Source of the DNA: Flavobacterium psychrotolerans
GTDB taxonomy: Bacteria; Bacteroidota; Bacteroidia; Flavobacteriales; Flavobacteriaceae
Direction of reading: 5' to 3'
Assembly: GCF_003097635.1 (NCBI RefSeq)
Contig: NZ_QCZI01000016.1
Span: 1-64,000, forward strand
DNA: 64,000 nucleotides
Every line of letters starts with the position of its first letter. Positions within the stretch are counted from its first letter, which is position 1. Positions 44,698 through 53,558 of the stretch are shown here, in pieces. Made by a program: the position numbers and the translations under genes. The notes beneath the pieces were generated by a model that made no database searches, was not told where the DNA came from, and saw nothing but the letters and a program-made list of their open reading frames with translations.

Positions 44698-45411
44698 TCA
44701 AGAGAAAACTTCTTTTAAAACGTCTAATGATTTTGGTCTTTTGAAACCGTCAAGATGGAAACTATAGTAATCGATTAAAATTTTCAGTACCAATTGCCTT
44801 TCGATAACATGAAAAGCTTTTTGGTCGTTGCCGAATTTTAAATCAATTAGCCTTTTGAATAAATTGGTTTCGTGTTCAGACAGGGAACTAATGGCTTGGA
44901 ATGGGGTAAAAACCCCTTCGGTCATTTCGAAAAAAGGCAAATCTGAATTTGAAATATCAGGGTAAAAGCCGAGATATTTTGTGGTTTCCAATAACAAAAT
45001 CAGATGAAAATTGGCTATTTCATCATGATTGTCCAGCCAATGCAACGCGGTTTCCAAAAAAACAAACAGGGATTCGTTTTTTTCCTCTTCGTGGATGGAA
45101 TGGTGCAAAATTTCGGAAACAAACATCACGATGGTGCTTTTGAAAACATTCGAATGTATAGAATGGAATGGTGTGACGATTTTTATTTCCTTGAAATTTT
45201 CCAGAGTGCCTTTGTTTTTGTGTACCGCTTCGATTTCGAGAATGGTTAACGGTTGAAAATAGGCGATTTTTTGATTGGATTTTCTGGAGGAAAAGGCATC
45301 CCGGACGAAATAGGATTTCAAGCCGTCGGATTGCGTAAAACATTTTACAATCAGGCTTTTCTCTTGGTATTTTAAGGATGAAATTACGATTGCTTTGGTT
45401 TTGACTAACAT
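44698..45411 (-). CDS. recO: DNA repair protein RecO
   Basis: Recombination mediator that helps load RecA with RecR. The N-terminal OB fold is recognisable (KTKAIVISSLKYQEKSLIVKCFT), then a helical domain. The Cys4 zinc finger of some RecO proteins is not present, only isolated residues. Length 237 aa fits. It follows porZ on the same strand with 66 bp between; the spacer carries short 'ttaggtcttgg' repeats. Confidence 0.88.
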   Translation of the reverse strand: MLVKTKAIVISSLKYQEKSLIVKCFTQSDGLKSYFVRDAFSSRKSNQKIAYFQPLTILEIEAVHKNKGTLENFKEIKIVTPFHSIHSNVFKSTIVMFVSEILHHSIHEEEKNESLFVFLETALHWLDNHDEIANFHLILLLETTKYLGFYPDISNSDLPFFEMTEGVFTPFQAISSLSEHETNLFKRLIDLKFGNDQKAFHVIERQLVLKILIDYYSFHLDGFKRPKSLDVLKEVFS

Positions 45412-45477
45412 TTTAGGTCTTGGGTTTTGTTTTTTAGGTCTTGGTTCTGAATCTTCTAAAAACCCAATACCTAGAAC

Positions 45478-47775
45478 CTATCGAATAATCATTACTTTTT
45501 TGACTTTGGTTTCAATTCCGTCTTGTGCCGAAATAAAAATCATATACACTCCAGAAGCCACCTTATATTTGCCAAATGCAGTGGTATCCCATTCAAAAGT
45601 CCCTCCTTCGGAAATGGTTTCATAAACCAAATTACCTTCGATATCTGTAATTTTAATATTGGCATTGTCAATTAATCCGCTGATTTTTACTGTTCCCACA
45701 TATTCTGGACGAACAGGATTAGGATATACATAAACATTTTCAAGATTTTCATTTGGATCGGTTGAAGTCCCTTTGAAAGACACCATCCCTCTTGTGGTTG
45801 CTATAAAAACTTCGCCTGTAGTTCCGTTGATATCAATATCGTTTATAGTATTACTGGGCAAAGGGGAATTATTTACTGTAAAATGATAAATGGTTTGCTG
45901 TCCATTTGGAGAAACGAGAAAAACTCCCGAATCGGCAGTACCAATCCATTTGTTATTTGCACCATCTACTACAATATCGATAATGGATTGTTCGTATAAT
46001 AATTCCTGTGCCAAATTTTCTTCGAGAATGATTATCGGCGAGGTCGTTAACTGATTTGAAGAAAGAAAACTATCTACGCTAGACAAAACACGCAATCCTT
46101 TTCTGGTTCCAATCCACATTTGATTTCTAGCGTCAATAGCTGCCACTTTTGCGTCCTCGATAGGAAGATTTCCTGAATCCGATCCGTTTTTTATCGTTTT
46201 AAACAGATTGTTGTAATTTTCATTAAAACCAATGATTCCATCTTTTAATGTCGTCATCCATTTTGTTCCGTTTTTATCTATTATTAACCTTCCAAAGAAG
46301 AATGTTCCTGAAGGCTTGATACTTTCCATGGCATAAGATTTCCACTCTCCGTTAGTTTTCAAAACTTTTAGCCCTTTTTTCACCAAACTAGAAGTAACCC
46401 ATAAATTTCCTGATTTGTCAAACACGGTACCGTTAACCCTTATGTCATCTGGAACTTGCCCTGCAACGGATTGTAACCCTTCTGAGCCTGTATTTGAAAC
46501 ATTGTATAATATAGATAATTGATCATTCTCAAACTTTAACAAGCCCGAATAATACGAACTTACAAAAACTTGATTTTCATTGTTCGGGTTTATTGTAATT
46601 CGAGACAAAGATCTTGCCTCTAAAAGATCTTTATATGGAATGTTTAACCATCCTTTATTTCCGAATTTACTAACTCCAAATTTAGTGGGCCCCGAATAAA
46701 AACCATAAGGGTTATAATCCTGATCGTAGCCTCCGTAAACGGCCCATAAATTTTTGGTTGTAGAGCTAATAGCAAAAATATCATTTCTTAAAGGTCCATC
46801 GGGAGTACTATTTTCAAAACTAGATTCGCCAATCTTATGGCTAATAATACCATCATCAGAGGTTCCTATAAACACCGTCTCAGCGATAACCGTAGCACAA
46901 GAAAATTGAGGTTCAATTCCAAGAATCTGATTGCTATTGACATCTGCTATCTGACTCAAAGTGGCATTAAAAATCAATACATGATGTTTAGTAGTTACAA
47001 CCAAATAGGCTCCGCAATTCCTAATATCCAACGCGTTTTCAGAAAGCGTTGTCACATTTACAAATGAGTTTCCTTGTAATTTTTGTAAATTTCCGGAAGT
47101 GGTTATTGCCATAAGGTCGGCACCAAAAGCCTCTACTCCCGACCAGCCAAAATTCGCCACAGTAGTCCATTCCTTGAAATCATTTAGATTGGGATTGCTA
47201 ATACTTGCATTTCGAATGCCATTAAAAAGTGTTGAGGCATAAATTTTACCATTAAAAACAGCTGTTTGTGTTACACTAATTTGTGTACCACCATCTCCTA
47301 TAAAATAAGTGTCTCCAAATTGCAATGTCGCTAAATTATATTGCACAATTCCAAAATCACAGGAAATATAAACTATGCCATTATATTCCATAAAATGGTT
47401 GATTTTTTTCATGTTTGAAGGCAATGCTTTGTTGATGATGTCAACCACATTGAGCATGCTTCCATCCACTTCGTTTATAATTATCATTAAACCGTTTTCA
47501 TAACCTACCATCGTTTTTTTAAAATTGGGGCTGTGGTAAAGCGAACTGATTGTTTGCCCGGAAAGTCCATCAACTGTGTTGGTGGTCTTTATTTCTCCTG
47601 ATTGTACATTTTTAGAAAACAAGGCATTCTCTGAAGCAGCAAAAAGTTTATCTGTAGATTGAGAAACATCTTTTATTTCATTGTAAGAAAAATAACCTTT
47701 CCACAAAGTTTTGTTTTGTGAAAAACCCATTTGAAGGACGAATAAGAGAAGAAATGCGAAGCTATATTTTTTCAT
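45478..47775 (-). CDS. porZ: T9SS protein PorZ-like (two propellers, sorting-like C-terminal domain)
   Basis: Component of the type IX secretion system attachment complex, acting at the cell surface where it delivers anionic LPS to cargo proteins. Signal peptide at 1-19 (ending MGFSQ). Two beta-propellers with ligand-binding repeats, seen as recurring W-x-G-T/W-G-x motifs such as KWIGTADSGVFLVSPN and MWIGTRKGLRVL. The end is a T9SS type A sorting-like domain: YVYPNPVRPEY, then ITDIEGNLVYETI and ASGVYMIFI (about 680-765). Length 765 aa matches PorZ. Position next to recO matches the arrangement I recall in Flavobacterium. Confidence 0.88.
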   Translation of the reverse strand: MKKYSFAFLLLFVLQMGFSQNKTLWKGYFSYNEIKDVSQSTDKLFAASENALFSKNVQSGEIKTTNTVDGLSGQTISSLYHSPNFKKTMVGYENGLMIIINEVDGSMLNVVDIINKALPSNMKKINHFMEYNGIVYISCDFGIVQYNLATLQFGDTYFIGDGGTQISVTQTAVFNGKIYASTLFNGIRNASISNPNLNDFKEWTTVANFGWSGVEAFGADLMAITTSGNLQKLQGNSFVNVTTLSENALDIRNCGAYLVVTTKHHVLIFNATLSQIADVNSNQILGIEPQFSCATVIAETVFIGTSDDGIISHKIGESSFENSTPDGPLRNDIFAISSTTKNLWAVYGGYDQDYNPYGFYSGPTKFGVSKFGNKGWLNIPYKDLLEARSLSRITINPNNENQVFVSSYYSGLLKFENDQLSILYNVSNTGSEGLQSVAGQVPDDIRVNGTVFDKSGNLWVTSSLVKKGLKVLKTNGEWKSYAMESIKPSGTFFFGRLIIDKNGTKWMTTLKDGIIGFNENYNNLFKTIKNGSDSGNLPIEDAKVAAIDARNQMWIGTRKGLRVLSSVDSFLSSNQLTTSPIIILEENLAQELLYEQSIIDIVVDGANNKWIGTADSGVFLVSPNGQQTIYHFTVNNSPLPSNTINDIDINGTTGEVFIATTRGMVSFKGTSTDPNENLENVYVYPNPVRPEYVGTVKISGLIDNANIKITDIEGNLVYETISEGGTFEWDTTAFGKYKVASGVYMIFISAQDGIETKVKKVMIIR

Positions 47776-47845
47776 TTTGATTTATACAATTGAGAGACAA
47801 ATATAACAAAAAACGAAAATATTCTATTTTTAATATACCTCTAAT

Positions 47846-47876
47846 AAAAAAATGCCTCAAATAGAGGCATTTTTAA
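47846..47876 (-). terminator. Terminator of gdhA
   Basis: AAAAATGCCTC-AAATA-GAGGCATTTTT, an 11-bp stem with A/T runs, 19 bp after the gdhA stop. Confidence 0.88.
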
Positions 47877-47894
47877 TTTAAAACAGCAATTTAA

Positions 47895-49238
47895 TTATAC
47901 AACACCTTGTGCAAGCATGGCATCGGCCACTTTTACAAACCCCGCTATATTTGCTCCTTTTACGTAGTTCACATAGCCATCGCTTTCTATTCCGTATTTC
48001 TTACATTGGTGATGAATCCCCAACATAATATCTTTTAATCTTGCATCAACCTCTTCACTAGTCCAGTTTAAACGGATAGAATTTTGCGTCATCTCTAATC
48101 CAGAGGCAGCAACACCTCCTGCATTAGCTGCCTTTCCTGGAGCATAAAGCACTTTACTACTCAAAAATTGTTTAATTGCATCTAACGTGCAAGGCATATT
48201 TGCCGCTTCGGTAACACAAATTACCCCGTTTGCAATTAGTTTTTTAGCATCATCTTCATTTAATTCATTTTGTGTAGCACATGGAATAGCGATATCTACT
48301 TTAACTTCCCAAACACTTTTTCCCTTATGAAAAACGGCATTTGGATATTTCTCTAAATACATTTCAACTCTATTGTCCCCACTTGCTCTCATTTCGAGCA
48401 TAAATTCAATTTTATCTCCAGAAATTCCTTCCGCATCATATATGTAGCCATCGGGACCAGAAATCGTTAAAAGTTTCCCTCCCAATTCATTTATTTTTAA
48501 GGCTACACCCCAAGCTACGTTACCAAATCCAGAAATGGCAACTGTTTTTCCTTTAATTTCTTGGCCAATGGTTCTTAACATTTGCTCGGTGAAATAAACT
48601 ACTCCATATCCTGTTGCCTCTGGTCGTATCAACGAACCTCCGTAGGCAATTCCTTTTCCGGTTAAAACACCTGTAAATTCATTCCTAATCCTTTTGTATT
48701 GACCAAATAGATACCCAATTTCTCTGGCGCCGACGCCAATATCTCCGGCTGGAACATCTATATCAGGCCCAATATGTCTACATAATTCCGTCATAAAAGA
48801 TTGACAAAAACGCATGACTTCTCCATCTGTTTTACCTTGAGGGTCAAAATCAGAACCTCCTTTTCCGCCTCCCATTGGAAGAGTTGTTAGGCTATTCTTG
48901 AATACTTGCTCAAATGCAAGAAATTTAAGCACTGATAAATTAACGGAATGATGAAATCTAATTCCTCCTTTGTATGGCCCAATCGCTGAATTCATCTGAA
49001 TCCTAAACCCTCTGTTAACTTGAATTTCTCCTTTATCATCTACCCATGGCACTCTAAATATTATAGATCTTTCAGGTTCAGCAATTCTGAGAAGCAAATT
49101 CTTACCGTCATATTTTTTTTGAGTCGCAATAAAAGGGATAACGGTTTCCGCAAATTCCCTAACCGCTTGGATGAACTCAGGCTCATTTGGATTTTTTGAC
49201 TCCACTAGAGTCATAAATTGGTTTATTTTATGTTCCAT
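47895..49238 (-). CDS. gdhA: NADP-specific glutamate dehydrogenase
   Basis: Converts 2-oxoglutarate and ammonia to glutamate with NADPH, a main entry point of nitrogen. The catalytic region LPMGGGKGGSDFDPQGK (about 120) is clear, as is the Rossmann motif AISGFGNVAWGVALK (about 232). Length 447 aa is standard for the hexameric NADP form. The upstream region holds the palindromic motif AACGTTTTCGTCA, about 70 bp before the start, which may be a regulatory site shared with the pyk unit. Confidence 0.96.
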   Translation of the reverse strand: MEHKINQFMTLVESKNPNEPEFIQAVREFAETVIPFIATQKKYDGKNLLLRIAEPERSIIFRVPWVDDKGEIQVNRGFRIQMNSAIGPYKGGIRFHHSVNLSVLKFLAFEQVFKNSLTTLPMGGGKGGSDFDPQGKTDGEVMRFCQSFMTELCRHIGPDIDVPAGDIGVGAREIGYLFGQYKRIRNEFTGVLTGKGIAYGGSLIRPEATGYGVVYFTEQMLRTIGQEIKGKTVAISGFGNVAWGVALKINELGGKLLTISGPDGYIYDAEGISGDKIEFMLEMRASGDNRVEMYLEKYPNAVFHKGKSVWEVKVDIAIPCATQNELNEDDAKKLIANGVICVTEAANMPCTLDAIKQFLSSKVLYAPGKAANAGGVAASGLEMTQNSIRLNWTSEEVDARLKDIMLGIHHQCKKYGIESDGYVNYVKGANIAGFVKVADAMLAQGVV

Positions 49239-49303
49239 TTTGAAATAAATTATACAGATAAAATTAATAGTAAAATTTCTTAAAAGAATAAAAATCCCTT
49301 TAA

Positions 49304-49319
49304 GAAAACGTTTTCGTCA
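49304..49319. promoter_or_regulatory. Operator-like palindrome upstream of gdhA
   Basis: GAAAACGTTTTC, of LacI-family operator style, continuing as CGTCAG. It lies 66 bp before the gdhA ATG. Confidence 0.4.
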
Positions 49320-49433
49320 GTCTTGCAAATATACATTTTATAAAAATATTGAAGTGTTTTTTTTTAATTTATCCGTAGAATTATTTTTTCGTTAACCTAT
49401 TTTAATAAATTCTGCATATCCAATATTGTTTAT

Positions 49434-49446
49434 AACGAAAACGTTG
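49434..49446. promoter_or_regulatory. Second operator-like site in the same intergenic region
   Basis: Reads AACGTTTTCGTTA on the minus strand; identical to the site at 17719-17731. Confidence 0.4.
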
Positions 49447-49528
49447 TAGTTTTAATTAGAAAAAGAGAATTTATTTACTAATTTTTTATTTTTATTTTTT
49501 ATTTTTTTAATTGTGAATGATGTTTTTA

Positions 49529-49536
49529 TATATTTG
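49529..49536 (+). promoter_or_regulatory. -7 box of barrel-protein gene
   Basis: TATATTTG, followed by CCATCAATT, 27 bp before the ATG. A TTG lies 15 nt upstream, closer than the usual 19 nt. Confidence 0.45.
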
Positions 49537-49563
49537 CCATCAATTGACTTAATCTAAGTACAA

Positions 49564-50346
49564 ATGCCAAAGCAAATTATCTTCATTTTCCTTATTTTAT
49601 TTGGTTTTTCAAGTAGAACTCTTGCGCAATATGGTTTTTCTCACGAAATCGGTGTTATTGCTGGGCCAGTTGCTTTCCAGTCCGACTATGGGGAGAGACA
49701 TGACTTTTCTACAAATACAGGTAATTCAGGATATGGAATTGGTATCATTCATTATTTGAATTTTTCTTATAAAGCTGATTGTAACTGTTATACTCCTGAA
49801 ACCTATTTTAATGACCATTTCAAATTAAGAAGCGAGCTTTCTTATAATAAAACCGAATTAAAACACTTTGGCGAATGGGTTGATGCGGACAGAAAGAAAC
49901 TTTTTAACGAGCAATTAAGGGGAATGAAAGGTAGCACGGCTGTAACAAATATAGGTATGCAGTTAGAATTTTACCCATTCAGCATAAGAGAATTCACGGC
50001 AACAGTTGGTTCTTTAGCTCCATTTGTAAGCCTTGGGGGGCAATTTAGTTTTTATGATCCAACGGCATATTCTACTTTAGGAAAATTAAATACTCCAGCG
50101 ACAACTCCTATTAAATATTATAACGCAACCCAAAATGACGGCGGCACGGTTTGGTCAATTGTCTCTAGTACTGGAGTCCGTTACAAATTAGCCCCGCTAT
50201 CCGATTTGATGCTAGACGCAAGGGTGCAATATTATTTTTCAAACTGGGTAGATGGTTTAAATCCTAATCCGGCCATTTATAAAGAAAACAAAGCAAATGA
50301 TTGGTTGGTTTGGATTAATGTAGGGTATATCTATTATTTACAATAG
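49564..50346 (+). CDS. THC0290_0291-type outer-membrane beta-barrel protein
   Basis: Exported protein with a signal peptide (residues 1-21, ending RTLAQ), followed by alternating beta strands rich in Gly and aromatic residues, consistent with a small outer-membrane barrel. YGFSHEIGVIAGPVAFQSDYG and YLNFSYKADCNCY are the most characteristic parts; I associate them with the Flavobacteriia family THC0290_0291. The protein ends in an aromatic-rich strand (WLVWINVGYIYYLQ). Function unknown. It diverges from gdhA, and the two may share control sites. Confidence 0.75.
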   Translation: MPKQIIFIFLILFGFSSRTLAQYGFSHEIGVIAGPVAFQSDYGERHDFSTNTGNSGYGIGIIHYLNFSYKADCNCYTPETYFNDHFKLRSELSYNKTELKHFGEWVDADRKKLFNEQLRGMKGSTAVTNIGMQLEFYPFSIREFTATVGSLAPFVSLGGQFSFYDPTAYSTLGKLNTPATTPIKYYNATQNDGGTVWSIVSSTGVRYKLAPLSDLMLDARVQYYFSNWVDGLNPNPAIYKENKANDWLVWINVGYIYYLQ

Positions 50347-50365
50347 CAGAAAAAAAATATTTAAA

Positions 50366-50408
50366 AAAAATCTCAAGTCTAAAATTAGATTTGAGATTTT
50401 TTTTTAAA
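50366..50408. terminator. Bidirectional terminator between barrel and metB-like genes
   Basis: AATCTCAAGTCTA…TAGATTTGAGATT forms a stem of about 12 bp with one mismatch, with A-runs on the left and T-runs on the right. It can end both convergent genes. Confidence 0.85.
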
Positions 50409-50418
50409 GGAAATAGTT

Positions 50419-51561
50419 TCAAGATAATGCTTGCTGTAAATCATCAATTAAATCATCAATATCTTCTATTCCAATACTTAGCCGAACCAAATCATCGCTA
50501 ATCCCAATTGCCACTCTTTTGTCTTCAGGAATTGAGGCATGAGTCATTAATGCCGGGTGATTGGCTAAAGATTCAACACCTCCCAAAGATTCTGCTAAAG
50601 TGAAGACCTTTAGATTTTCAAGAAATCGTATTGCATCTTCCTTCTTTCCGGAAGCAAAAGTAAAAGAAACCATTCCGCCAAAATCCGTCATTTGTTTTTT
50701 TGCAATTTCATGAAACGGATGGCTTGGCAATCCTGGATAATAGACCACTTTTATTTTGGGATGCTCATTCAAAAAAACGGCTATTTTTTTGCCATTCTCA
50801 CAATGTCTTTCCATCCTTAAATGTAATGTTTTAATCCCTCTTAAAATCAAAAAGCTATCCATTGGTCCCAGGGTGGCTCCAGTAGCAAATTGTTGAAAAT
50901 GCAATTGCTCACCTAATGCCTCATCTTTTACAATCAATGCACCAGCAATTACATCCGAATGCCCTCCGAGATATTTCGTGGCAGAGTGCATTACAATATC
51001 AGCTCCTAAATCTAATGGCTTTTGCAAATACGGTGTTGCAAACGTATTGTCAACCGCGAAAAGAATCTTGTTTGCTACAGTGATTTTAGCAATTTCTTGA
51101 ATATCGGCCAATTTCATCAAAGGATTGGTAGGCGTTTCTATCCATACTAATTTTGTTTTTTCGTTTATTAACGACTTGAATTTCACTACGTCATTCATAT
51201 CCACAAAATGGAATTTTATTCCCGAATCCTTATATATTCGCGTAAACATTCGGTACGTCCCACCATATAAATCATCCATAGCAATAACTTCATCTTCTGC
51301 CTTTAGAGAACGTAAAATGCAATCCGTAGCTGCTAATCCTGATGAAAAAGCCAAGGCGCGGGTTCCGTTTTCTATACTTGCCAAGGCATTTTCCAGAGCC
51401 GTTCGCGTTGGGTTAGAGGCTCGGCTGTATTCATAATCGCCCACGGGATGTCCAGGACTTGTCTGAACAAATGTGGATGTTTGATATATTGGCGGCATTA
51501 CTGCTCCAGTGCTGGGATCATGATGTTGCCCTCCGTGTATGGTTTTGGTGTTAAATTTCAT
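50419..51561 (-). CDS. metB: Cystathionine gamma-synthase/lyase-type PLP enzyme
   Basis: Trans-sulfuration enzyme of the Cys/Met metabolism PLP family. The PLP lysine is in MHSATKYLGGHSDVIAG (Lys196); YEYSRASNPTRTALE (about 42) and SSGLAATDCILR are the other signatures. Length 380 aa. The N-terminus MKFNTKTIHGGQHHDPSTGAVMPPIYQTST is shared by gamma-synthase (MetB) and gamma-lyase (often MccB), so the direction of the reaction is unsure and the symbol is tentative. Its 5' leader carries a structured repeat that ends at the ATG, an RNA regulator candidate. Confidence 0.85.
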   Translation of the reverse strand: MKFNTKTIHGGQHHDPSTGAVMPPIYQTSTFVQTSPGHPVGDYEYSRASNPTRTALENALASIENGTRALAFSSGLAATDCILRSLKAEDEVIAMDDLYGGTYRMFTRIYKDSGIKFHFVDMNDVVKFKSLINEKTKLVWIETPTNPLMKLADIQEIAKITVANKILFAVDNTFATPYLQKPLDLGADIVMHSATKYLGGHSDVIAGALIVKDEALGEQLHFQQFATGATLGPMDSFLILRGIKTLHLRMERHCENGKKIAVFLNEHPKIKVVYYPGLPSHPFHEIAKKQMTDFGGMVSFTFASGKKEDAIRFLENLKVFTLAESLGGVESLANHPALMTHASIPEDKRVAIGISDDLVRLSIGIEDIDDLIDDLQQALS

Positions 51562-51655
51562 ATGTGTAAATTTTATTTTTCAGCGGTCAAATATGGTATC
51601 GCCTTTAACTCATAGGTGTTTGCTTGCACAAACTTGTTGTTAATGGCGATTTCAT
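51556..51655 (-). promoter_or_regulatory. Structured leader upstream of metB-like gene
   Basis: On the minus strand the 5' leader contains an outer stem, ATCGCC·ATTAAC with GTTAA·A·GGCGAT (11 of 12 pairs). It encloses a smaller hairpin, GTTTGT-GCAA-GCAAAC, with a GNRA-type loop and a U·G pair. It continues with GAAAAATAAAATTTACACAT into the ATG. A nearly identical block occurs inverted at 44553-44650. Confidence 0.6.
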
Positions 51656-51848
51656 GTGTAGTTACTATTTGTTTTTTTAAACGATTATGGATTTATTCTC
51701 TTCTATTACAACGCCAAACTTCTTTTCACAGGCTTAAATTCATTGTTGCGTCGAAATCTATTTTACTTATTTCATAAAATTAAAAATTTTCGTAAAGTTA
51801 TTGTTTAATCTTAAACTACCTTTACTATAAAATATAATTCTTAGTACT

Positions 51849-52601
51849 ATGAGAGCAATATATTCTATCTTTTTCTTATCACTGTTTTTTGTGAGTTGTA
51901 CCAAGAAAACTGAATTTGAAACCCAAAATTACAATAAATCATCTGCTAAAGATTGTAAAAATGACTACAATTGCGCCAATATCAATTTAACCGTTTTAGA
52001 GGCAACACAAAAAAATAACGTTTCGGACAGTATAAACAATGCCATTTTTAATGCTGTAAGGAATAGTGTGTATACTGGTGAAAAACCGAAAGAGGTGAAA
52101 AATTATGTTGATTTAACGAATTCATTTGTATCCATTTTCACTGAAATAAAAAACGATTTACAACAGGACAAAATCCCTTCTTGGGAAGCTACTGCAAAAG
52201 TAAAAGTAGGATATCAATCCAATAGAATATTGAATGTAGTGGTTGATTCTTATCTCTTCACGGGTGGTGCACACGGATATAGCGCCTTAAAATCCTTGCT
52301 GTTTGATGCAAAGACGGGTAAGCTTCTGCCAATAAACAAAGTGTTTTCGGATATAAATAAAATAGTGTCAATTGCTGAAACTAAATTTAGAATTCAACAA
52401 AAAATACCAGAAAATAGCTCTTTTACTGATGCTGGATATTTTCTGGATAAAAACATTTTTGTTTTGTCCAAAAATGTTTTATTTACTAAAAAAGGAATAA
52501 CTCTTCATTATAACCAATATGAGGTAGCTTCATATGTAAAAGGCCCAATTGAAATAGAGTTGCCCTATGGAGAAATCGACCAGTATCTTTTGGTAAAATA
52601 A
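51849..52601 (+). CDS. DUF3298/DUF4163 lipoprotein
   Basis: A 250-aa lipoprotein: signal peptide with lipobox FVSC (Cys17). The N-terminal half (residues about 25-105) fits DUF4163, the second half fits DUF3298 (GGAHGYSALKSLLFDAKTGKLLPI, then FVLSKNVLFTKKGITLHYNQYEVASYVKGPIEIELPY). Such domains occur in RsiV-like anti-sigma factors and lysozyme-inhibitor-like proteins, but no such activity can be claimed here. Single gene. Confidence 0.82.
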   Translation: MRAIYSIFFLSLFFVSCTKKTEFETQNYNKSSAKDCKNDYNCANINLTVLEATQKNNVSDSINNAIFNAVRNSVYTGEKPKEVKNYVDLTNSFVSIFTEIKNDLQQDKIPSWEATAKVKVGYQSNRILNVVVDSYLFTGGAHGYSALKSLLFDAKTGKLLPINKVFSDINKIVSIAETKFRIQQKIPENSSFTDAGYFLDKNIFVLSKNVLFTKKGITLHYNQYEVASYVKGPIEIELPYGEIDQYLLVK

Positions 52602-52602
52602 A

Positions 52603-53058
52603 TTATATAAACTTCCTGATACTCATCAATATCCCAATATGCAACGCCTCGTGAAAGTAATTAAAAGACAGGGCATCCACGGCCGTTTTTAATACAAAAC
52701 CCGTTGATGTGGGATATTCACTATAGTTTTTGAATACTTTATTGTTATAATCCAACTCCGTTTGGTTTACAGTTTCAAAAAGCAATGATTTAATTTCGTT
52801 CACATCAAATTGGGTCGCATCCTGTTCAGGCTTAGTTCCTTTTCTGTATTTCTCCACCATTTCATCCGAAATCATCATGGGCAGACCCGATAACTTATAA
52901 ACTAACATTTGCTGAACAACCACAATGTGACCTATGTTCCAAATAATGTTATTACTATAACCTTCAGGAATTTTGTTAAGTTGTTCAAGGGTATAATTTT
53001 CTAAAAATTGCGATAGTATTTTTCTACTTGTTTTGGTGATTTCGAGTGTTTGATTCAT
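52603..53058 (-). CDS. DinB-family metal-binding protein
   Basis: A 151-aa four-helix-bundle protein of the DinB/YfiT superfamily. Expected metal-binding His residues are seen at WNIGHIVVVQQ (about 48) and YFHEALHIGIL (about 135-139). Members serve as thiol transferases (bacillithiol- or mycothiol-dependent) or have unknown roles. Bacillithiol occurs in many Bacteroidetes, so a thiol-S-transferase function is possible but not shown. It converges with the lipoprotein gene and diverges from the ArsC-like gene. Confidence 0.82.
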   Translation of the reverse strand: MNQTLEITKTSRKILSQFLENYTLEQLNKIPEGYSNNIIWNIGHIVVVQQMLVYKLSGLPMMISDEMVEKYRKGTKPEQDATQFDVNEIKSLLFETVNQTELDYNNKVFKNYSEYPTSTGFVLKTAVDALSFNYFHEALHIGILMSIRKFI

Positions 53059-53137
53059 GATGGTTATTTTTTTATAAAAATAGTGATTTTCCGTAACAAA
53101 TGAATTTTCTTTGCAAACAGAAATCCAATTTGTCCCA

Positions 53138-53485
53138 ATGAATAAAATATATTATCTCGCATCATGCGATACTTGTCGAAAAATCATTAAATCGTTGCCA
53201 AAGGATGCGAATTTAGTCTATAGGGATATCAAGCAAAATCCTATTTCTCTCGAAGAATTGGAAGAAATGTATAATCTTTCCGGTAGCTACGAAGCCCTTT
53301 TTAGCAAAAAAGCACAACTCTACAAATCGATGGACTTAAAGAACAAAGCCCTGACTGAGGAAGATTTCAAGAACTATATTCTGGAGCATTATACTTTTTT
53401 AAGCCGTCCGGTTTTTATCATTAATGATAAAATTTATATTGGCAACAGTCAGCAAAACATACTCCAAGTAATGAAAGTTTTGTAG
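53138..53485 (+). CDS. ArsC/Spx-family thioredoxin-fold protein
   Basis: A 115-aa protein of the arsenate reductase/Spx family. LASCDTCRKIIKSL contains a CxxC pair at the family's active site (Cys10 and Cys13 from the chosen start), and FLSRPVFIINDKIYIG carries the conserved Arg-Pro. The ATG at 53138 is used, since MNKIYYLASCDTCRK aligns with relatives and the nine codons before it look non-coding. Whether it reduces arsenate is unclear; many Bacteroidetes homologues are of unknown role. Confidence 0.85.
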   Translation: MNKIYYLASCDTCRKIIKSLPKDANLVYRDIKQNPISLEELEEMYNLSGSYEALFSKKAQLYKSMDLKNKALTEEDFKNYILEHYTFLSRPVFIINDKIYIGNSQQNILQVMKVL

Positions 53486-53558
53486 TGGTTTTTTCATTGC
53501 ATTTGCAGCCAGCCACTGCAAACTTTTTCCTTATCTTTGAACTCTTTTAGAAAACAAT

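Larger units (their letters stand above)
49239..49563. other. Intergenic region between gdhA and barrel-protein gene, with operator-like palindromes
   Basis: 325 bp, AT-rich. GAAAACGTTTTC (49304-49315) is a perfect 12-bp palindrome. AACGTTTTCGTCA (49307-49319) and, in reverse orientation, AACGTTTTCGTTA (about 49434-49446) share a core with 17719-17731. A TATATTTG box (49529-49536) serves the barrel protein. Confidence 0.65.

Noticed and set aside
51556..51655. Known SAM-I or SAM-II riboswitch before metB
   Set aside because: The characteristic core sequences of those classes are not present, so I call it only a structured leader.
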